Part shown: one piece after another, positions 45,204 to 53,865 of the stretch | How the letters are laid out: each line of letters opens with the position of its first letter | Position numbering within the stretch: position 1 is the stretch's first letter | NCBI GenBank assembly: GCA_021646405.1 | Contig: SOER01000001.1 | Location: forward strand, 230,445 to 294,444 | Direction of reading: 5' to 3' | DNA from: Candidatus Loosdrechtia aerotolerans | Lineage (GTDB): Bacteria; Planctomycetota; Brocadiia; Brocadiales; Brocadiaceae | DNA length: 64,000 bases | The notes under the pieces: model-generated | Database searches by the model: none | Told to the model about the DNA's origin: nothing | The model's input: only the letters and a program-made list of their open reading frames with translations | Position numbers and translations under genes: made by a program

Positions 45204-45488
45204 ATGCCAACAACAAAATCAGCCGAGAAAAGGCTCAGACAGAATGTAAAGCGTAATGCAAGGAATAGGGCACATAGATCTGCATTGAGAACCCAGATAA
45301 AGAAATTTTTAGAAACTCTCAAAGAAGGAAATATCCAAAAAGCAGAAGAAGGGCTGCGATTAACCGTGAAAAAACTGGATAAGAGTGTTGCACATGGAAT
45401 ATTACATAAAAACGCTGCAAGCAGAAAGAAATCCCGGTTAACGAAGAGGCTCAATCAAATAAAAACGACAGCAGAACAAAAAACCTAA
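45204..45488 (+). CDS. rpsT: 30S ribosomal protein S20
   Basis: A basic, helical 94-residue protein with the S20 pattern: KSAEKRLRQNVKRNARNRA at the start and GILHKNAASRKKSRLTKRLN at the end. It has its own promoter and ribosome site. Its stop codon abuts the stop codon of the opposite-strand deacetylase gene with no gap. Confidence 0.95.
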   Translation: MPTTKSAEKRLRQNVKRNARNRAHRSALRTQIKKFLETLKEGNIQKAEEGLRLTVKKLDKSVAHGILHKNAASRKKSRLTKRLNQIKTTAEQKT

Positions 45489-46421
45489 TTATCTTTCAAG
45501 CAATGCCTTGAGGTGAGCTTCTATGCATAAGGGGAGATCTGATAGATGATAACCACCTTCAAGGCATGATATTACTCTCTCTTCACAAAATCCCTTTGCA
45601 AACTTCATAACAATGTTTGTTAACGTCCAAAAATCTTCTATATTAAGGTTCAATCCACCAATAGGATCTTTTTTATAAGTATCAAAACCAGCAGAAATCA
45701 TAATACATTCAGGGGTAAATCGCTTGATACTTCGATCTACGGCATCTGTAAATAGCTGAATATACTCTTTAGCGGATGTCATTGCCGAAAGGGGAATATT
45801 CAGGGTAAACCCTTTACCCTTGTTGTACCCATCTTCCTCTTTTTTTCCTGAACCGGGGTAAAAAGGGTACCGGTGAAGAGATAGATACATTACTGCCGGA
45901 TCATCGTAAAATGCATCCTGAGTCCCGTTGCCATGGTGTACATCCCAGTCAATAATAAGTACTCTTTCTATCCGATATCTGAATTGGATATATCTTGCAG
46001 CAATCGCCACATTATTAAAGAGGCAAAATCCCATTGCCCTTGTTGGTGTAGCATGATGTCCGGGCGGGCGCACAAGACAGAAGGCATTTTTATCCTCATC
46101 CTTCATAATAAGATCTATTGCAGTCAATGGCGCACCGGCAGCATGTATGGCTGCATCATATGACACAGGAGAAACTATGGTATCGCTATCTAACCAACCA
46201 TCAGTATCAGCAATATGTTTGATCTTTCTCGTATACGTTTCTGGATGAATCAGGCCGATCTCTTCCAAAGAAGCAGGACGGGGTTTCTCTACTTTCAATT
46301 GCCTCCAGAGTTTGGATGCCTTAAGATAATGAATGGTATTCTGAAGTCTTTTAGCGTTCTCGGGATGACCGTACCCGGTATCGTGTCTTAAAAAAATATC
46401 GTCATACATAAGTATTGTCAT
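45489..46421 (-). CDS. histone-deacetylase-fold amidohydrolase
   Basis: A 310-residue zinc enzyme of the HDAC/AcuC/acetylpolyamine amidohydrolase superfamily. Visible are LVRPPGHHAT, DWDVHHGNGTQDAFYDDP with zinc ligands, and the C-terminal SAGFDTYKKDPIGG and CLEGGYHLSDL. Possible substrates are acetyl-lysine or acetylpolyamines; the two arginine decarboxylases elsewhere in the window make polyamines worth considering, but that is inference. Confidence 0.87.
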   Translation of the reverse strand: MTILMYDDIFLRHDTGYGHPENAKRLQNTIHYLKASKLWRQLKVEKPRPASLEEIGLIHPETYTRKIKHIADTDGWLDSDTIVSPVSYDAAIHAAGAPLTAIDLIMKDEDKNAFCLVRPPGHHATPTRAMGFCLFNNVAIAARYIQFRYRIERVLIIDWDVHHGNGTQDAFYDDPAVMYLSLHRYPFYPGSGKKEEDGYNKGKGFTLNIPLSAMTSAKEYIQLFTDAVDRSIKRFTPECIMISAGFDTYKKDPIGGLNLNIEDFWTLTNIVMKFAKGFCEERVISCLEGGYHLSDLPLCIEAHLKALLER

Positions 46422-46633
46422 ATAACCTCTCCGAATTCCATAATATAAGGGGCAGGGAGATAAGGCAAGTTTTTCTTGAAATTAATTTACAAATCTGTTA
46501 TTTTGGTGCATCTGCGGTTACAACAACATGTTATTTGCTTAATTTGGATATATCTATTTTACTATCGAGTACATCAACTAAGTACATTAACTGATGATTA
46601 GCGATTATGAATATTGTTAGGAGTTTCTAAAAA

Positions 46634-48694
46634 ATGAGAAATTTCTTTGTTAATCTTTTTGAGCGATTAGAAACGGGTATTCATAAGTTCAATGGGAATG
46701 GAAATGGAAATGGAAAGCACCCGGTCCCAGAAGTACCTAGGCATCAATTGATACTTGAAAACACCACTATCCGGACAAACATCCATACGGATATTCCAAC
46801 TACAAAAAATCCCCTCGATACTGCCATCCACAAAGCTCAACAGTATATTCTCAATAAACAAAAAGAGGATGGGCACTGGGTAGGAATCTTAGAAGCAGAT
46901 ACAACCTTAACATCAGATTATATTATGTTAATGCATTTTATTGATAAGGTTGATCCCGAAAAGCAGGAAAAGGCTGCAAAACTACTCCGGGAACGGCAAC
47001 ATTTTGATGGTGGGTGGAATATTTATCATGGAGGACCGAGCGAAATCAGCGCCTCTGTAAAAGCTTATTTTTCATTAAAACTGGCTGGATATGCCGCAGA
47101 TGAACCTTTTATGCGGAAGGCAAGGAAGTGTATCTTGGACATGGGTGGCATAATGAAGGCCAACTGTTTTACAAAGATTTATCTGGCTATGTTTGGACAG
47201 GTTGATTGGCAAGCAGTACCGGCTGTTCCCGTAGAAATGCTCTTGTTTCCTCCCGGTTTCTATTTTAGTATTTATGAGTTGTCATATTGGTCCCGGTGTA
47301 TTGTAGTCCCTTTATCTATTGTTATTGCGAAAAAAGCACATATTCCCGTGGGTGACGATCTCCTTAACGAACTCTACCTCACCCCGAGGGATAAGGTAGT
47401 TTATCGCATAAAGAGAAACCAATCGGGATGGTGTTGGCATAATTTCTTTATCGATGCAGATAGTATCTTCAGACGATACGAGCAGCAGCCTATCAAATTT
47501 GTCCGGCAAATAGCTCTTAAAAAAGCAGAAAAATGGATGCTGGACCATGTAGAAAAATCTGGCGGTGTAGGTGCTATATGGCCAGGAATTATCAATTCCA
47601 TTTTTGCTATGAAATGTCTCAATTATCCAGACAATCACCCTGCATTGATAAGCCAGCTCAATGAACTAGAAAAACTAATTGTTTATGAAGAGGACAAACT
47701 GTATTTACAACCGTGCGTATCACCTGTTTGGGACACTGCCTGGGCTGTTGTTGCACTTCACGAGTCTGGTATTCCCAGTAACCACCCGGCACTCCAGGAG
47801 GCGGGACAATGGTTACTCAGTAAAGAAATTAAGAGTTTTGGAGATTGGGCTTTAAAGTGTAAAGTAGAAGAGCCCAGTGGCTGGTATTTCCAATATGAAA
47901 ATGAATTTTATCCGGATACTGATGACAGTGCTGTAGTACTTATGGCACTTCAATGCATATCGTTACCAGAAAATGCATACAAAGAAAAGGCATTTTTACG
48001 GGGATTAAAATGGATTCAGGCCATGCAGTGCGATGATGGTGGGTGGGGTGCATTCGACCGTAACAATAACAAGGTCATTTTAAATCACATTCCTTTTGCA
48101 GACTTTAATGCCTTGTTAGACCCAAGTACGAGTGACGTTACCGGCAGGTGCCTGGAATTTCTAGGAAAAATTGGATTTAGCAATACTTATACAGATATCC
48201 GGTCAGCAATGGAATTTCTCCAAAGAGAACAAGAAGAAGGAGGATCATGGTTTGGGCGTTGGGGCGCGAACTATATTTATGGAACATGGTCAGTACTCGC
48301 TGGCCTTTTAGCGGTTGGTGAAGATATGAACAAACCCTATATCAAAAAAGCTGCTAACTGGCTAAAGAGTATTCAAAACTCTGACGGAGGATGGGGAGAG
48401 ACAATACAATCGTACGACGATCCTTTCCTGAAGGGTATCGGTAAAAGCACACCTTCACAAACAGCATGGGCGCTTCTGGGGTTATGCCATGCTTCTGAAG
48501 TAAAATCAGATGCAGTGAGAAAAGGTATAGAATTTCTTTTAAAGAAACAGAGAGAGGATGGGAGTTGGGATGAACTTGAATTTACCGCAACCGGTTTTCC
48601 AAAAGTCTTCTATCTAAAATATCACATGTATCGTAACTACTTTCCTTTGTTAGCGCTGAGCCGATATCGAAACCTTATGCAAAAATCAGATTAA
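46634..48694 (+). CDS. shc: squalene-hopene cyclase
   Basis: Cyclises squalene to hopene, the first hopanoid step. The 686-residue protein is of typical length. The acid motif DTDD is at residues 428-431. Several QW repeats are visible, such as QKEDGHWVG, QCDDGGWGAF, QNSDGGWGE and QREDGSWDE, along with the substrate-site region WDTAWAV. An Asn/Gly-rich stretch (FNGNGNGNGKHPVP) near residue 20 precedes the catalytic fold. The ribosome site taggag lies 12 bases before the ATG. It converges on hpnH, whose product acts on this protein's product. Confidence 0.95.
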   Translation: MRNFFVNLFERLETGIHKFNGNGNGNGKHPVPEVPRHQLILENTTIRTNIHTDIPTTKNPLDTAIHKAQQYILNKQKEDGHWVGILEADTTLTSDYIMLMHFIDKVDPEKQEKAAKLLRERQHFDGGWNIYHGGPSEISASVKAYFSLKLAGYAADEPFMRKARKCILDMGGIMKANCFTKIYLAMFGQVDWQAVPAVPVEMLLFPPGFYFSIYELSYWSRCIVVPLSIVIAKKAHIPVGDDLLNELYLTPRDKVVYRIKRNQSGWCWHNFFIDADSIFRRYEQQPIKFVRQIALKKAEKWMLDHVEKSGGVGAIWPGIINSIFAMKCLNYPDNHPALISQLNELEKLIVYEEDKLYLQPCVSPVWDTAWAVVALHESGIPSNHPALQEAGQWLLSKEIKSFGDWALKCKVEEPSGWYFQYENEFYPDTDDSAVVLMALQCISLPENAYKEKAFLRGLKWIQAMQCDDGGWGAFDRNNNKVILNHIPFADFNALLDPSTSDVTGRCLEFLGKIGFSNTYTDIRSAMEFLQREQEEGGSWFGRWGANYIYGTWSVLAGLLAVGEDMNKPYIKKAANWLKSIQNSDGGWGETIQSYDDPFLKGIGKSTPSQTAWALLGLCHASEVKSDAVRKGIEFLLKKQREDGSWDELEFTATGFPKVFYLKYHMYRNYFPLLALSRYRNLMQKSD

Positions 48695-48726
48695 ATACAT
48701 TCACCCATACGGGGCAACACTTTTAG

Positions 48727-48738
48727 TGGTGATCACCA
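48727..48738. repeat. 12-bp palindrome between shc and hpnH
   Basis: TGGTGATCACCA is a perfect palindrome between the two convergent hopanoid genes. It is too short and lacks the T-run of a standard terminator, but it is the only hairpin candidate in this gap. Confidence 0.3.
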
Positions 48739-48761
48739 GATAGACTCGGTTTCAATTCTTA

Positions 48762-49757
48762 TTAACGAAAACACCATCTTACCATTTCTATAATATCAGA
48801 TAAACGCTTCCCGCCCTCCAATACTACCGTAGGTTCAAAACCACAGTGCATCATGCAGTTTTTGCAACGCGGATCATTTCCTTCCCGATATTTCTTCCAA
48901 TCCGTATTTCTCATATAATCATCAAACGTTTTATAATGCGTGTCGGTAATAAGATAACAAGGACTCTTCCAGCCTAAATAATTTCTCGTTGGGTTTCCCC
49001 ACGGTGTACATTTCAAATGTCTTTCCCCCTTAAGAAATTTTAAATATAAAGGAGAGTTTAATATTTTATATTCTCTTGAAATCCCATAAATAAATCCGAA
49101 CTTTTCTTGTACCTCTTTTCTACATAAGAATATCTCGTTCTCATTATGTTCAAAGCTAAAGCCGGGAGAAACTAACATACCATCCACTCCCAACCCTTTG
49201 AGAAACGAAAACAGTCCTCGAATCTCATTTTCGTTCATGTTTTTGTATATGGTAGTATTTGTACAAACTTTAAATCCTGCCTCTTTTGCTTCTTTAATAG
49301 CATTCGTTGCCCGTTCAAAAACTCCTCTTCCTGCAATAGCATCATGTGTTTCCGAAAGACCGTCAATATGTACATTAATATATAAATATTTATGTGGTTT
49401 TAATTTTTTTATAGCATCCGGCAGCAGGATTCCATTTGTACAGAGATAAATATGCCTTTTCTCCCTGAGTATACCATGAATGATCTTATGAATTTCCGGA
49501 TGCATGAGGGGTTCACCACCAGTAACAGAAATAACGGGCGCAGGACATTCATTTACCGCCTGAATGCATTCATCTACACTCAACATTTCCCGCATAGTTT
49601 TCTCATATTCTCGTATACGACCACAACCTTCACAGGCAAGATTACAAAGATGGGTAATTTCCAGCATTAATACCAGAGGAAATCTTTCCCTGGATAAAAA
49701 TTTATTTTTAACTAAGTATTTTGTTAGTGAAAAACTTAACGATGGCGATACCCGCAT
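48762..49757 (-). CDS. hpnH: hopanoid radical-SAM enzyme HpnH
   Basis: Joins a 5'-deoxyadenosyl group to diploptene, the first step of extended hopanoid side chains. The radical-SAM motif is CNLACEGC (C38, C42, C45) behind RFPLVLMLEITHL, followed by VISVTGGEPLMHPEI, and CKNCMMHCGFEP near the C-terminus is typical of HpnH. I chose the ATG at 49757 because family members begin shortly before FSLTKYLVKNKF; a start 21 codons upstream is also open. With shc next to it, the cell should make adenosylhopane. Confidence 0.92.
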   Translation of the reverse strand: MRVSPSLSFSLTKYLVKNKFLSRERFPLVLMLEITHLCNLACEGCGRIREYEKTMREMLSVDECIQAVNECPAPVISVTGGEPLMHPEIHKIIHGILREKRHIYLCTNGILLPDAIKKLKPHKYLYINVHIDGLSETHDAIAGRGVFERATNAIKEAKEAGFKVCTNTTIYKNMNENEIRGLFSFLKGLGVDGMLVSPGFSFEHNENEIFLCRKEVQEKFGFIYGISREYKILNSPLYLKFLKGERHLKCTPWGNPTRNYLGWKSPCYLITDTHYKTFDDYMRNTDWKKYREGNDPRCKNCMMHCGFEPTVVLEGGKRLSDIIEMVRWCFR

Positions 49758-49922
49758 ATTGATCAGAACTCCATTTTTTATAGGGAAAATATCAACCTCA
49801 TTTAAATAAATTTCAAGCATATGATGCTATACCAATTAGAGAATACAGTCAAGTATTATTTGAAGAATAAAGGGAGAGAAGCTGATTTTTAGATTTTCAA
49901 CCCTGGAATATAGGAGAATTCT

Positions 49923-50003
49923 ATGATAGTATCTAGATACATGAAGAGTATTTGCATACAACTGTATTTATACAATCCATTTATAAAAGCGAAGAAGGGG
50001 TGA
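49923..50003 (+). CDS. possible 26-residue leader peptide
   Basis: A taggagaa ribosome site stands before this ATG, and the frame of 26 codons ends four bases before the next gene. The product is hydrophobic and basic (IQLYLYNPFIKAKKG at the end). It could be a leader peptide coupled to the stress-type gene, or chance. No relative is known to me. Confidence 0.25.
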   Translation: MIVSRYMKSICIQLYLYNPFIKAKKG

Positions 50004-50007
50004 GAAG

Positions 50008-50496
50008 ATGAGAACAATCTTTGGGATATTCAAAAAATATGCAGACGCCCAGGCTGCTGTACAAGACTTGCAGGAGAAGGAATTTAATGTAAACGAAATG
50101 AATGCTATTGTTCAAAAGGATATTGCTGAGGAGTACATGAACGTGAACCCAAGAAAAGTAAACACAGCAACCATGAAGGGGATTGATCAGCTTCTTGCTG
50201 GAGTTCTTGCCGGGAAACAAATAGTAAACACTCATGATGCAGGAAGAGTTTACGCATCCGGAAGCCTTGCAACAGAGTTGGCGAAAGTAGCAGAATCACC
50301 ACAGGCCGCAGGTAAAGGACTTAAGCGGGCACTTGTTACTTTCAATATTCCGGAAGAAGTAGCCGAGGCTTTTGTCGCCGGCATAAGAGGTGGCGGTGTT
50401 TTCTTCTGTATTCGTACAAGTAACGAGCGTTCCTCCGAGGCAGCAAATGTACTTCGGTTTTATAAAGGAGAGTATGTCTCCAGCTACAGTAAATAG
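50008..50496 (+). CDS. YflT-like stress protein
   Basis: A 162-residue protein that begins MRTIFGIFKKYADAQAAVQDL, the pattern of the heat-induced YflT/general-stress domain. A second conserved part reads FNIPEEVAEAFVAGIRGGGVFF. The role is unknown. It has a strong ribosome site (gaaggggtgag) and is followed 49 bases later by a DUF2267 gene. Confidence 0.6.
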   Translation: MRTIFGIFKKYADAQAAVQDLQEKEFNVNEMNAIVQKDIAEEYMNVNPRKVNTATMKGIDQLLAGVLAGKQIVNTHDAGRVYASGSLATELAKVAESPQAAGKGLKRALVTFNIPEEVAEAFVAGIRGGGVFFCIRTSNERSSEAANVLRFYKGEYVSSYSK

Positions 50497-50545
50497 TAAT
50501 ATAAAAACAGATAAGGACCTATATGAAATACATAAGGAGGAGCAC

Positions 50546-50947
50546 ATGAAATATATCGAATTTATGAATCGGGTTCAGGAGTACGGAAATCTGAAAAATC
50601 TTGAAGAAGCAGTACGGATTACAGAAGCTGTTCTGGAAACATTAGGGGAACGTGTTTACCGTACAGAAAGCCTTGATCTAGCAGCTCAATTACCAAAGGA
50701 CTTAAAGATGTTTCTATTCAAAAAGCAGCTCCTTGAACAGAGCCGTGACGAAGTAAAACGCTTTTCTTTGGAAGAGTTTTATAATCGGGTCCGTGCACGA
50801 GCAAGGATAGGATACCCGGAAGCAATAAAACAATCCAAAGCAGTCATGGCAGTGCTTCAAGAAGCTGTCTCGGCAGGAGAATTAGACGATATTAAAAATG
50901 AATTACCCGACGAATTTAATGATCTGTTTCAGAAATCAATAGAATGA
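50546..50947 (+). CDS. DUF2267 protein
   Basis: A 133-residue helical protein. VRITEAVLETLGERVYRTESLDLAAQLPKDLKMFL and the repeat of this pattern near the C-terminus (KAVMAVLQEAV, ELPDEFNDLF) match DUF2267, two four-helix-like halves. The ATG at 50546 follows taaggagg; a longer frame overlaps the preceding gene. Function unknown; DUF2267 genes are often near stress genes. Confidence 0.8.
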   Translation: MKYIEFMNRVQEYGNLKNLEEAVRITEAVLETLGERVYRTESLDLAAQLPKDLKMFLFKKQLLEQSRDEVKRFSLEEFYNRVRARARIGYPEAIKQSKAVMAVLQEAVSAGELDDIKNELPDEFNDLFQKSIE

Positions 50948-50966
50948 CCGTATGGTTCTATTGCTA

Positions 50967-52142
50967 CTAGTAGCGAAATACAGCAGCCACCAATGAGGCA
51001 GCCGGAACGTTCTCCGGTTCTACCGCATAAACAGCCCCCCCGTTTAAAAGCGTATGAATGGCTGCAAAGTCCAATAAATCTTCATCTCCAGCCTCCTCTT
51101 TTTGGTGCAGGAGAACTTCATTCGTATCCGGATTAAAACGTCCCCACTGTTGAATCTCAACAGCAACAAATAACGATTCAATACGCCCGTGATAGGCTGC
51201 AAAAACAACATCTTTAATATCATGAGACGTATGCTCTGTATTAGCAAATTGTTTATATTTTGCAGCTGCATCCTCTCGCTCTTGTTGAAAATACGATTGT
51301 ACAATATCCCACGATTTTTTATGTAAATCCTTTTCACTTGTTTCCTTAGGACTCCCTATAATCCCCTTCTCCATTAAATAGTGATATGAGTTTACTTCTC
51401 TGTAAATTGGTAAAAGATAATCAACCCCTGCCAATACCAGAGGTGCTTTTTCATTGCGAAGTAATTCATGCAGCCCCTTATCAACTTTAGTAAAATATTC
51501 CAGGATCCTTTTTCTGGCCTTATCAATATCCTCTCTTTGGCCAAAAAACATACCTGCCCTGTCGGTTACACCAGGGGATTCACCTGCAAAAGGTGTTGCT
51601 CGAGTGTGAAACTGCAACTGTTTTTCAATATCAGTGAACCTCAAAGCCTCACTTATACTCGGCGGAACTTTATCGCCATCCAGGTCAACCTCAGTAATGC
51701 TATAATGAGTACCCTGAAATAATCCAATTTTATTTTGACTGAGTGCCAGAATAAAAAAACGACCATTGCTGCTCAGTAACGGAAGAAGTGGCTTGATGTT
51801 AAAACGGTTAGTAACAACCAACAATTCTTTAAATTTTAAAGGAAGACGATAATAATGAAATATGTGGGGAGAGAGAAACAGGGCAAGACCATCACTCTGG
51901 CTTCTCCAAAAGGAAGTATCTGTAAAAAACACATGAGGAGGTTCTACGAACTTCCTTGCTTCCGGGGCACGAAGGCCCTCCCTGATAAGGTACTCTTCTG
52001 CAGTTCGGAGAAGATTTTTTAACCGAATCGGTTCCTGCTGTGTCTCTGGCCATGTTCTATGGGTAGGCATAAAGATTGATACGCATGGTCCCTCTCGTCT
52101 CTCCATTAACATTTTCAAATCATTCTTTGTCAATAAGTCCAT
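50967..52142 (-). CDS. baeRF-type (eRF1-like) protein
   Basis: A 391-residue protein resembling the bacterial archaeo-eukaryotic release factor (baeRF) group. It has VSIFMPTHRTWPETQQEPIRLKNLL near the start, FTDTSFWRSQSDGLALFLSP, a central NKIGLFQG strand and VAAYHGRIESLFVAVEIQQWG in the third domain. I see no GGQ motif. It probably acts on stalled or inactive ribosomes, but this is inference from the family. It is convergent with the DUF2267 gene, 19 bases apart. Confidence 0.7.
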   Translation of the reverse strand: MDLLTKNDLKMLMERREGPCVSIFMPTHRTWPETQQEPIRLKNLLRTAEEYLIREGLRAPEARKFVEPPHVFFTDTSFWRSQSDGLALFLSPHIFHYYRLPLKFKELLVVTNRFNIKPLLPLLSSNGRFFILALSQNKIGLFQGTHYSITEVDLDGDKVPPSISEALRFTDIEKQLQFHTRATPFAGESPGVTDRAGMFFGQREDIDKARKRILEYFTKVDKGLHELLRNEKAPLVLAGVDYLLPIYREVNSYHYLMEKGIIGSPKETSEKDLHKKSWDIVQSYFQQEREDAAAKYKQFANTEHTSHDIKDVVFAAYHGRIESLFVAVEIQQWGRFNPDTNEVLLHQKEEAGDEDLLDFAAIHTLLNGGAVYAVEPENVPAASLVAAVFRY

Positions 52143-52526
52143 ACACTGCTTCCTTTCCCTATTAAAAGATTCAGTAACTATTAAGGTAAGGTATTATTTT
52201 TGCGTAACCAGATAAACAGATTACTACACACCCCAGTACTCTTTTTTCGTTATAATTATCCTATGAAAAATGAACAATTTAACCGCAAGTTGGATACCTA
52301 AAATCTTATCAGGTAAAGAGATTTTCTTTTCTGAAAAGAAAAAAAGAACTATAATAGCAATCAACGAAATCATGCCTTTTTTATAATTGTGTTGAAAATT
52401 ATTATAAAATTTGATTCCATTTATGCACTTTTTATACAAGAATGAATAGATTCTTATTATCAATATGCTCGTAACGTATTTCATTGGCATTTACGATAAA
52501 AAGCAGAAGAAGCATATCAAAGGTAT
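52143..52526. other. divergent intergenic stretch
   Basis: AT-rich DNA between the baeRF-type gene and the nucleosidase gene. One short inverted repeat (TTTTCTTTTC / GAAAAGAAAA, around 52321-52345) is visible. An open minus-strand frame here has no ribosome site or family resemblance. No RNA gene was seen. Confidence 0.4.
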
Positions 52527-53300
52527 ATGATAGCCATATTCTTTGCGTTAAGACAAGAAATAGAATCCTTAAGATCACAGGTAAATATCCTGAGAAAAGT
52601 CCGTTATGCACATGCAGTATTCTATCAATCGGAATATTGTGGACTTCCTATAACCCTTATTCAAATGGGTGTGGGTAAAAACGTCCAGGAAATTATACAA
52701 CAATTATCAAAACAGTTTAAAATACAATTAATGGTCTCATCTGGTTTTGCAGGAAGTGTAAACCCTGCGGTTACTGTTGGAGATCTTGTTATAGGAAAAC
52801 AAGTTCTCTACTCGTTCCAGGAGGAACTTGAAGGTGAGATTCAAATCGATTCTCTTTTACCCTGCGACCCTTTAGTTGTAAGTTTGGCCACAAAACTTTG
52901 TAATACTGATACCTTTAAATTATATTGCGGAGATATCTTAACCGTTAACACCATAGTCCGCAAATCTTCAACAAAAAAACATATTGGAACTCAAACCTCC
53001 GCAGTAGCAGTCGATATGGAATCGTTTGCTATTGCAGAACAAGCGAATGCTATGGGTGTTCCCTTCATCGCTATACGAAGTATTTCTGACGACATGAATG
53101 AGGATATGGAAATTAATGAGAACATGGTAACGAAAGGTGGAAATGTCAGCATACCAGCAACAGCACTCCACTTACTAAATAAGCCTCATCATATCCCTTA
53201 TCTTAATCGCCTCCGTAAACAAACAAAATTAGCAGCAAATGCCCTATCAGTATTTTTTCCAAATTTTATTACATTGATATATAATTCTCTGTTAACGTAG
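52527..53300 (+). CDS. nucleoside phosphorylase-superfamily nucleosidase (HpnG or MTA/SAH nucleosidase-like)
   Basis: The 257-residue protein has the phosphorylase-superfamily layout: VSSGFAGSVNPAVTVGDLVIG and the catalytic region VAVDMESFAIAEQANAMGVPFIAIRSISDD. These fit either MTA/SAH nucleosidase or HpnG, which removes adenine from adenosylhopane. The downstream gene mtnA supports the first; hpnH and shc a few kilobases upstream support the second. The longer C-terminus (about 60 residues past the core, KPHHIPYLNRLRKQTKLAANAL) is closer to what I recall of HpnG. I leave the choice open. Confidence 0.7.
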   Translation: MIAIFFALRQEIESLRSQVNILRKVRYAHAVFYQSEYCGLPITLIQMGVGKNVQEIIQQLSKQFKIQLMVSSGFAGSVNPAVTVGDLVIGKQVLYSFQEELEGEIQIDSLLPCDPLVVSLATKLCNTDTFKLYCGDILTVNTIVRKSSTKKHIGTQTSAVAVDMESFAIAEQANAMGVPFIAIRSISDDMNEDMEINENMVTKGGNVSIPATALHLLNKPHHIPYLNRLRKQTKLAANALSVFFPNFITLIYNSLLT

Positions 53301-53319
53301 ACAATCGAGAAATCTATAA

Positions 53320-53823
53320 TTGAACAGAAAAGTTGGTATTGTAATGGGAAGCGATTCGGATCTTGTAGTAATGAGAGAGGCGGTAAGTATATTAAAAGAA
53401 TTCGAGGTAGATTTTGATATACATATTATATCTGCACATCGCTCCCCGGAGAGGATTCATACGTTTTCATTAGAGGTGGAAAAAAAGTATGACGTACTTA
53501 TTGCAGGGGCAGGAGGTGCTGCACATCTGGCAGGGGTTATCGCAAGTTTAACCCCCATCCCGGTCATCGGAGTGCCTATGTTAACTTCCGGTCTCGGCGG
53601 ATTAGACTCACTTCTCTCTATGGTACAAATGCCATCAGGTATTCCCGTGCCTACTATGAGTATCGGGAAAGCCGGGGCTATCAATGCTGCATTATTAGCA
53701 ATTCAGATATTAAGTGTGTCGGACTCAGGATTACGACAAAAAATTATTCTCTATAAAAAGAAACTATCAGACGGAGTAGAGAAAAAGAATAAAGAGGTAA
53801 GAAAAGAATTCGGTTTATCATGA
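53320..53823 (+). CDS. purE: PurE, N5-carboxyaminoimidazole ribonucleotide mutase
   Basis: Class I PurE, which moves the carboxylate in purine synthesis. KVGIVMGSDSDLVVM, ISAHRSPERIHTF and AGAGGAAHLAGVIAS are the signatures. The start appears to be TTG, because the conserved N-terminus would be cut by any later ATG. At 167 residues it has normal length. It lies between the nucleosidase and mtnA genes in the same direction. Confidence 0.94.
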   Translation: MNRKVGIVMGSDSDLVVMREAVSILKEFEVDFDIHIISAHRSPERIHTFSLEVEKKYDVLIAGAGGAAHLAGVIASLTPIPVIGVPMLTSGLGGLDSLLSMVQMPSGIPVPTMSIGKAGAINAALLAIQILSVSDSGLRQKIILYKKKLSDGVEKKNKEVRKEFGLS

Positions 53824-53865
53824 ATAAAATAGTCATGTTTTGATACTTTTGCAGAAGGAGATGAA

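Noticed and set aside
52224..52490. Minus-strand 88-codon frame in the gap before the nucleosidase gene.
   Set aside because: Hydrophobic, AT-driven composition, no ribosome site and no family resemblance.
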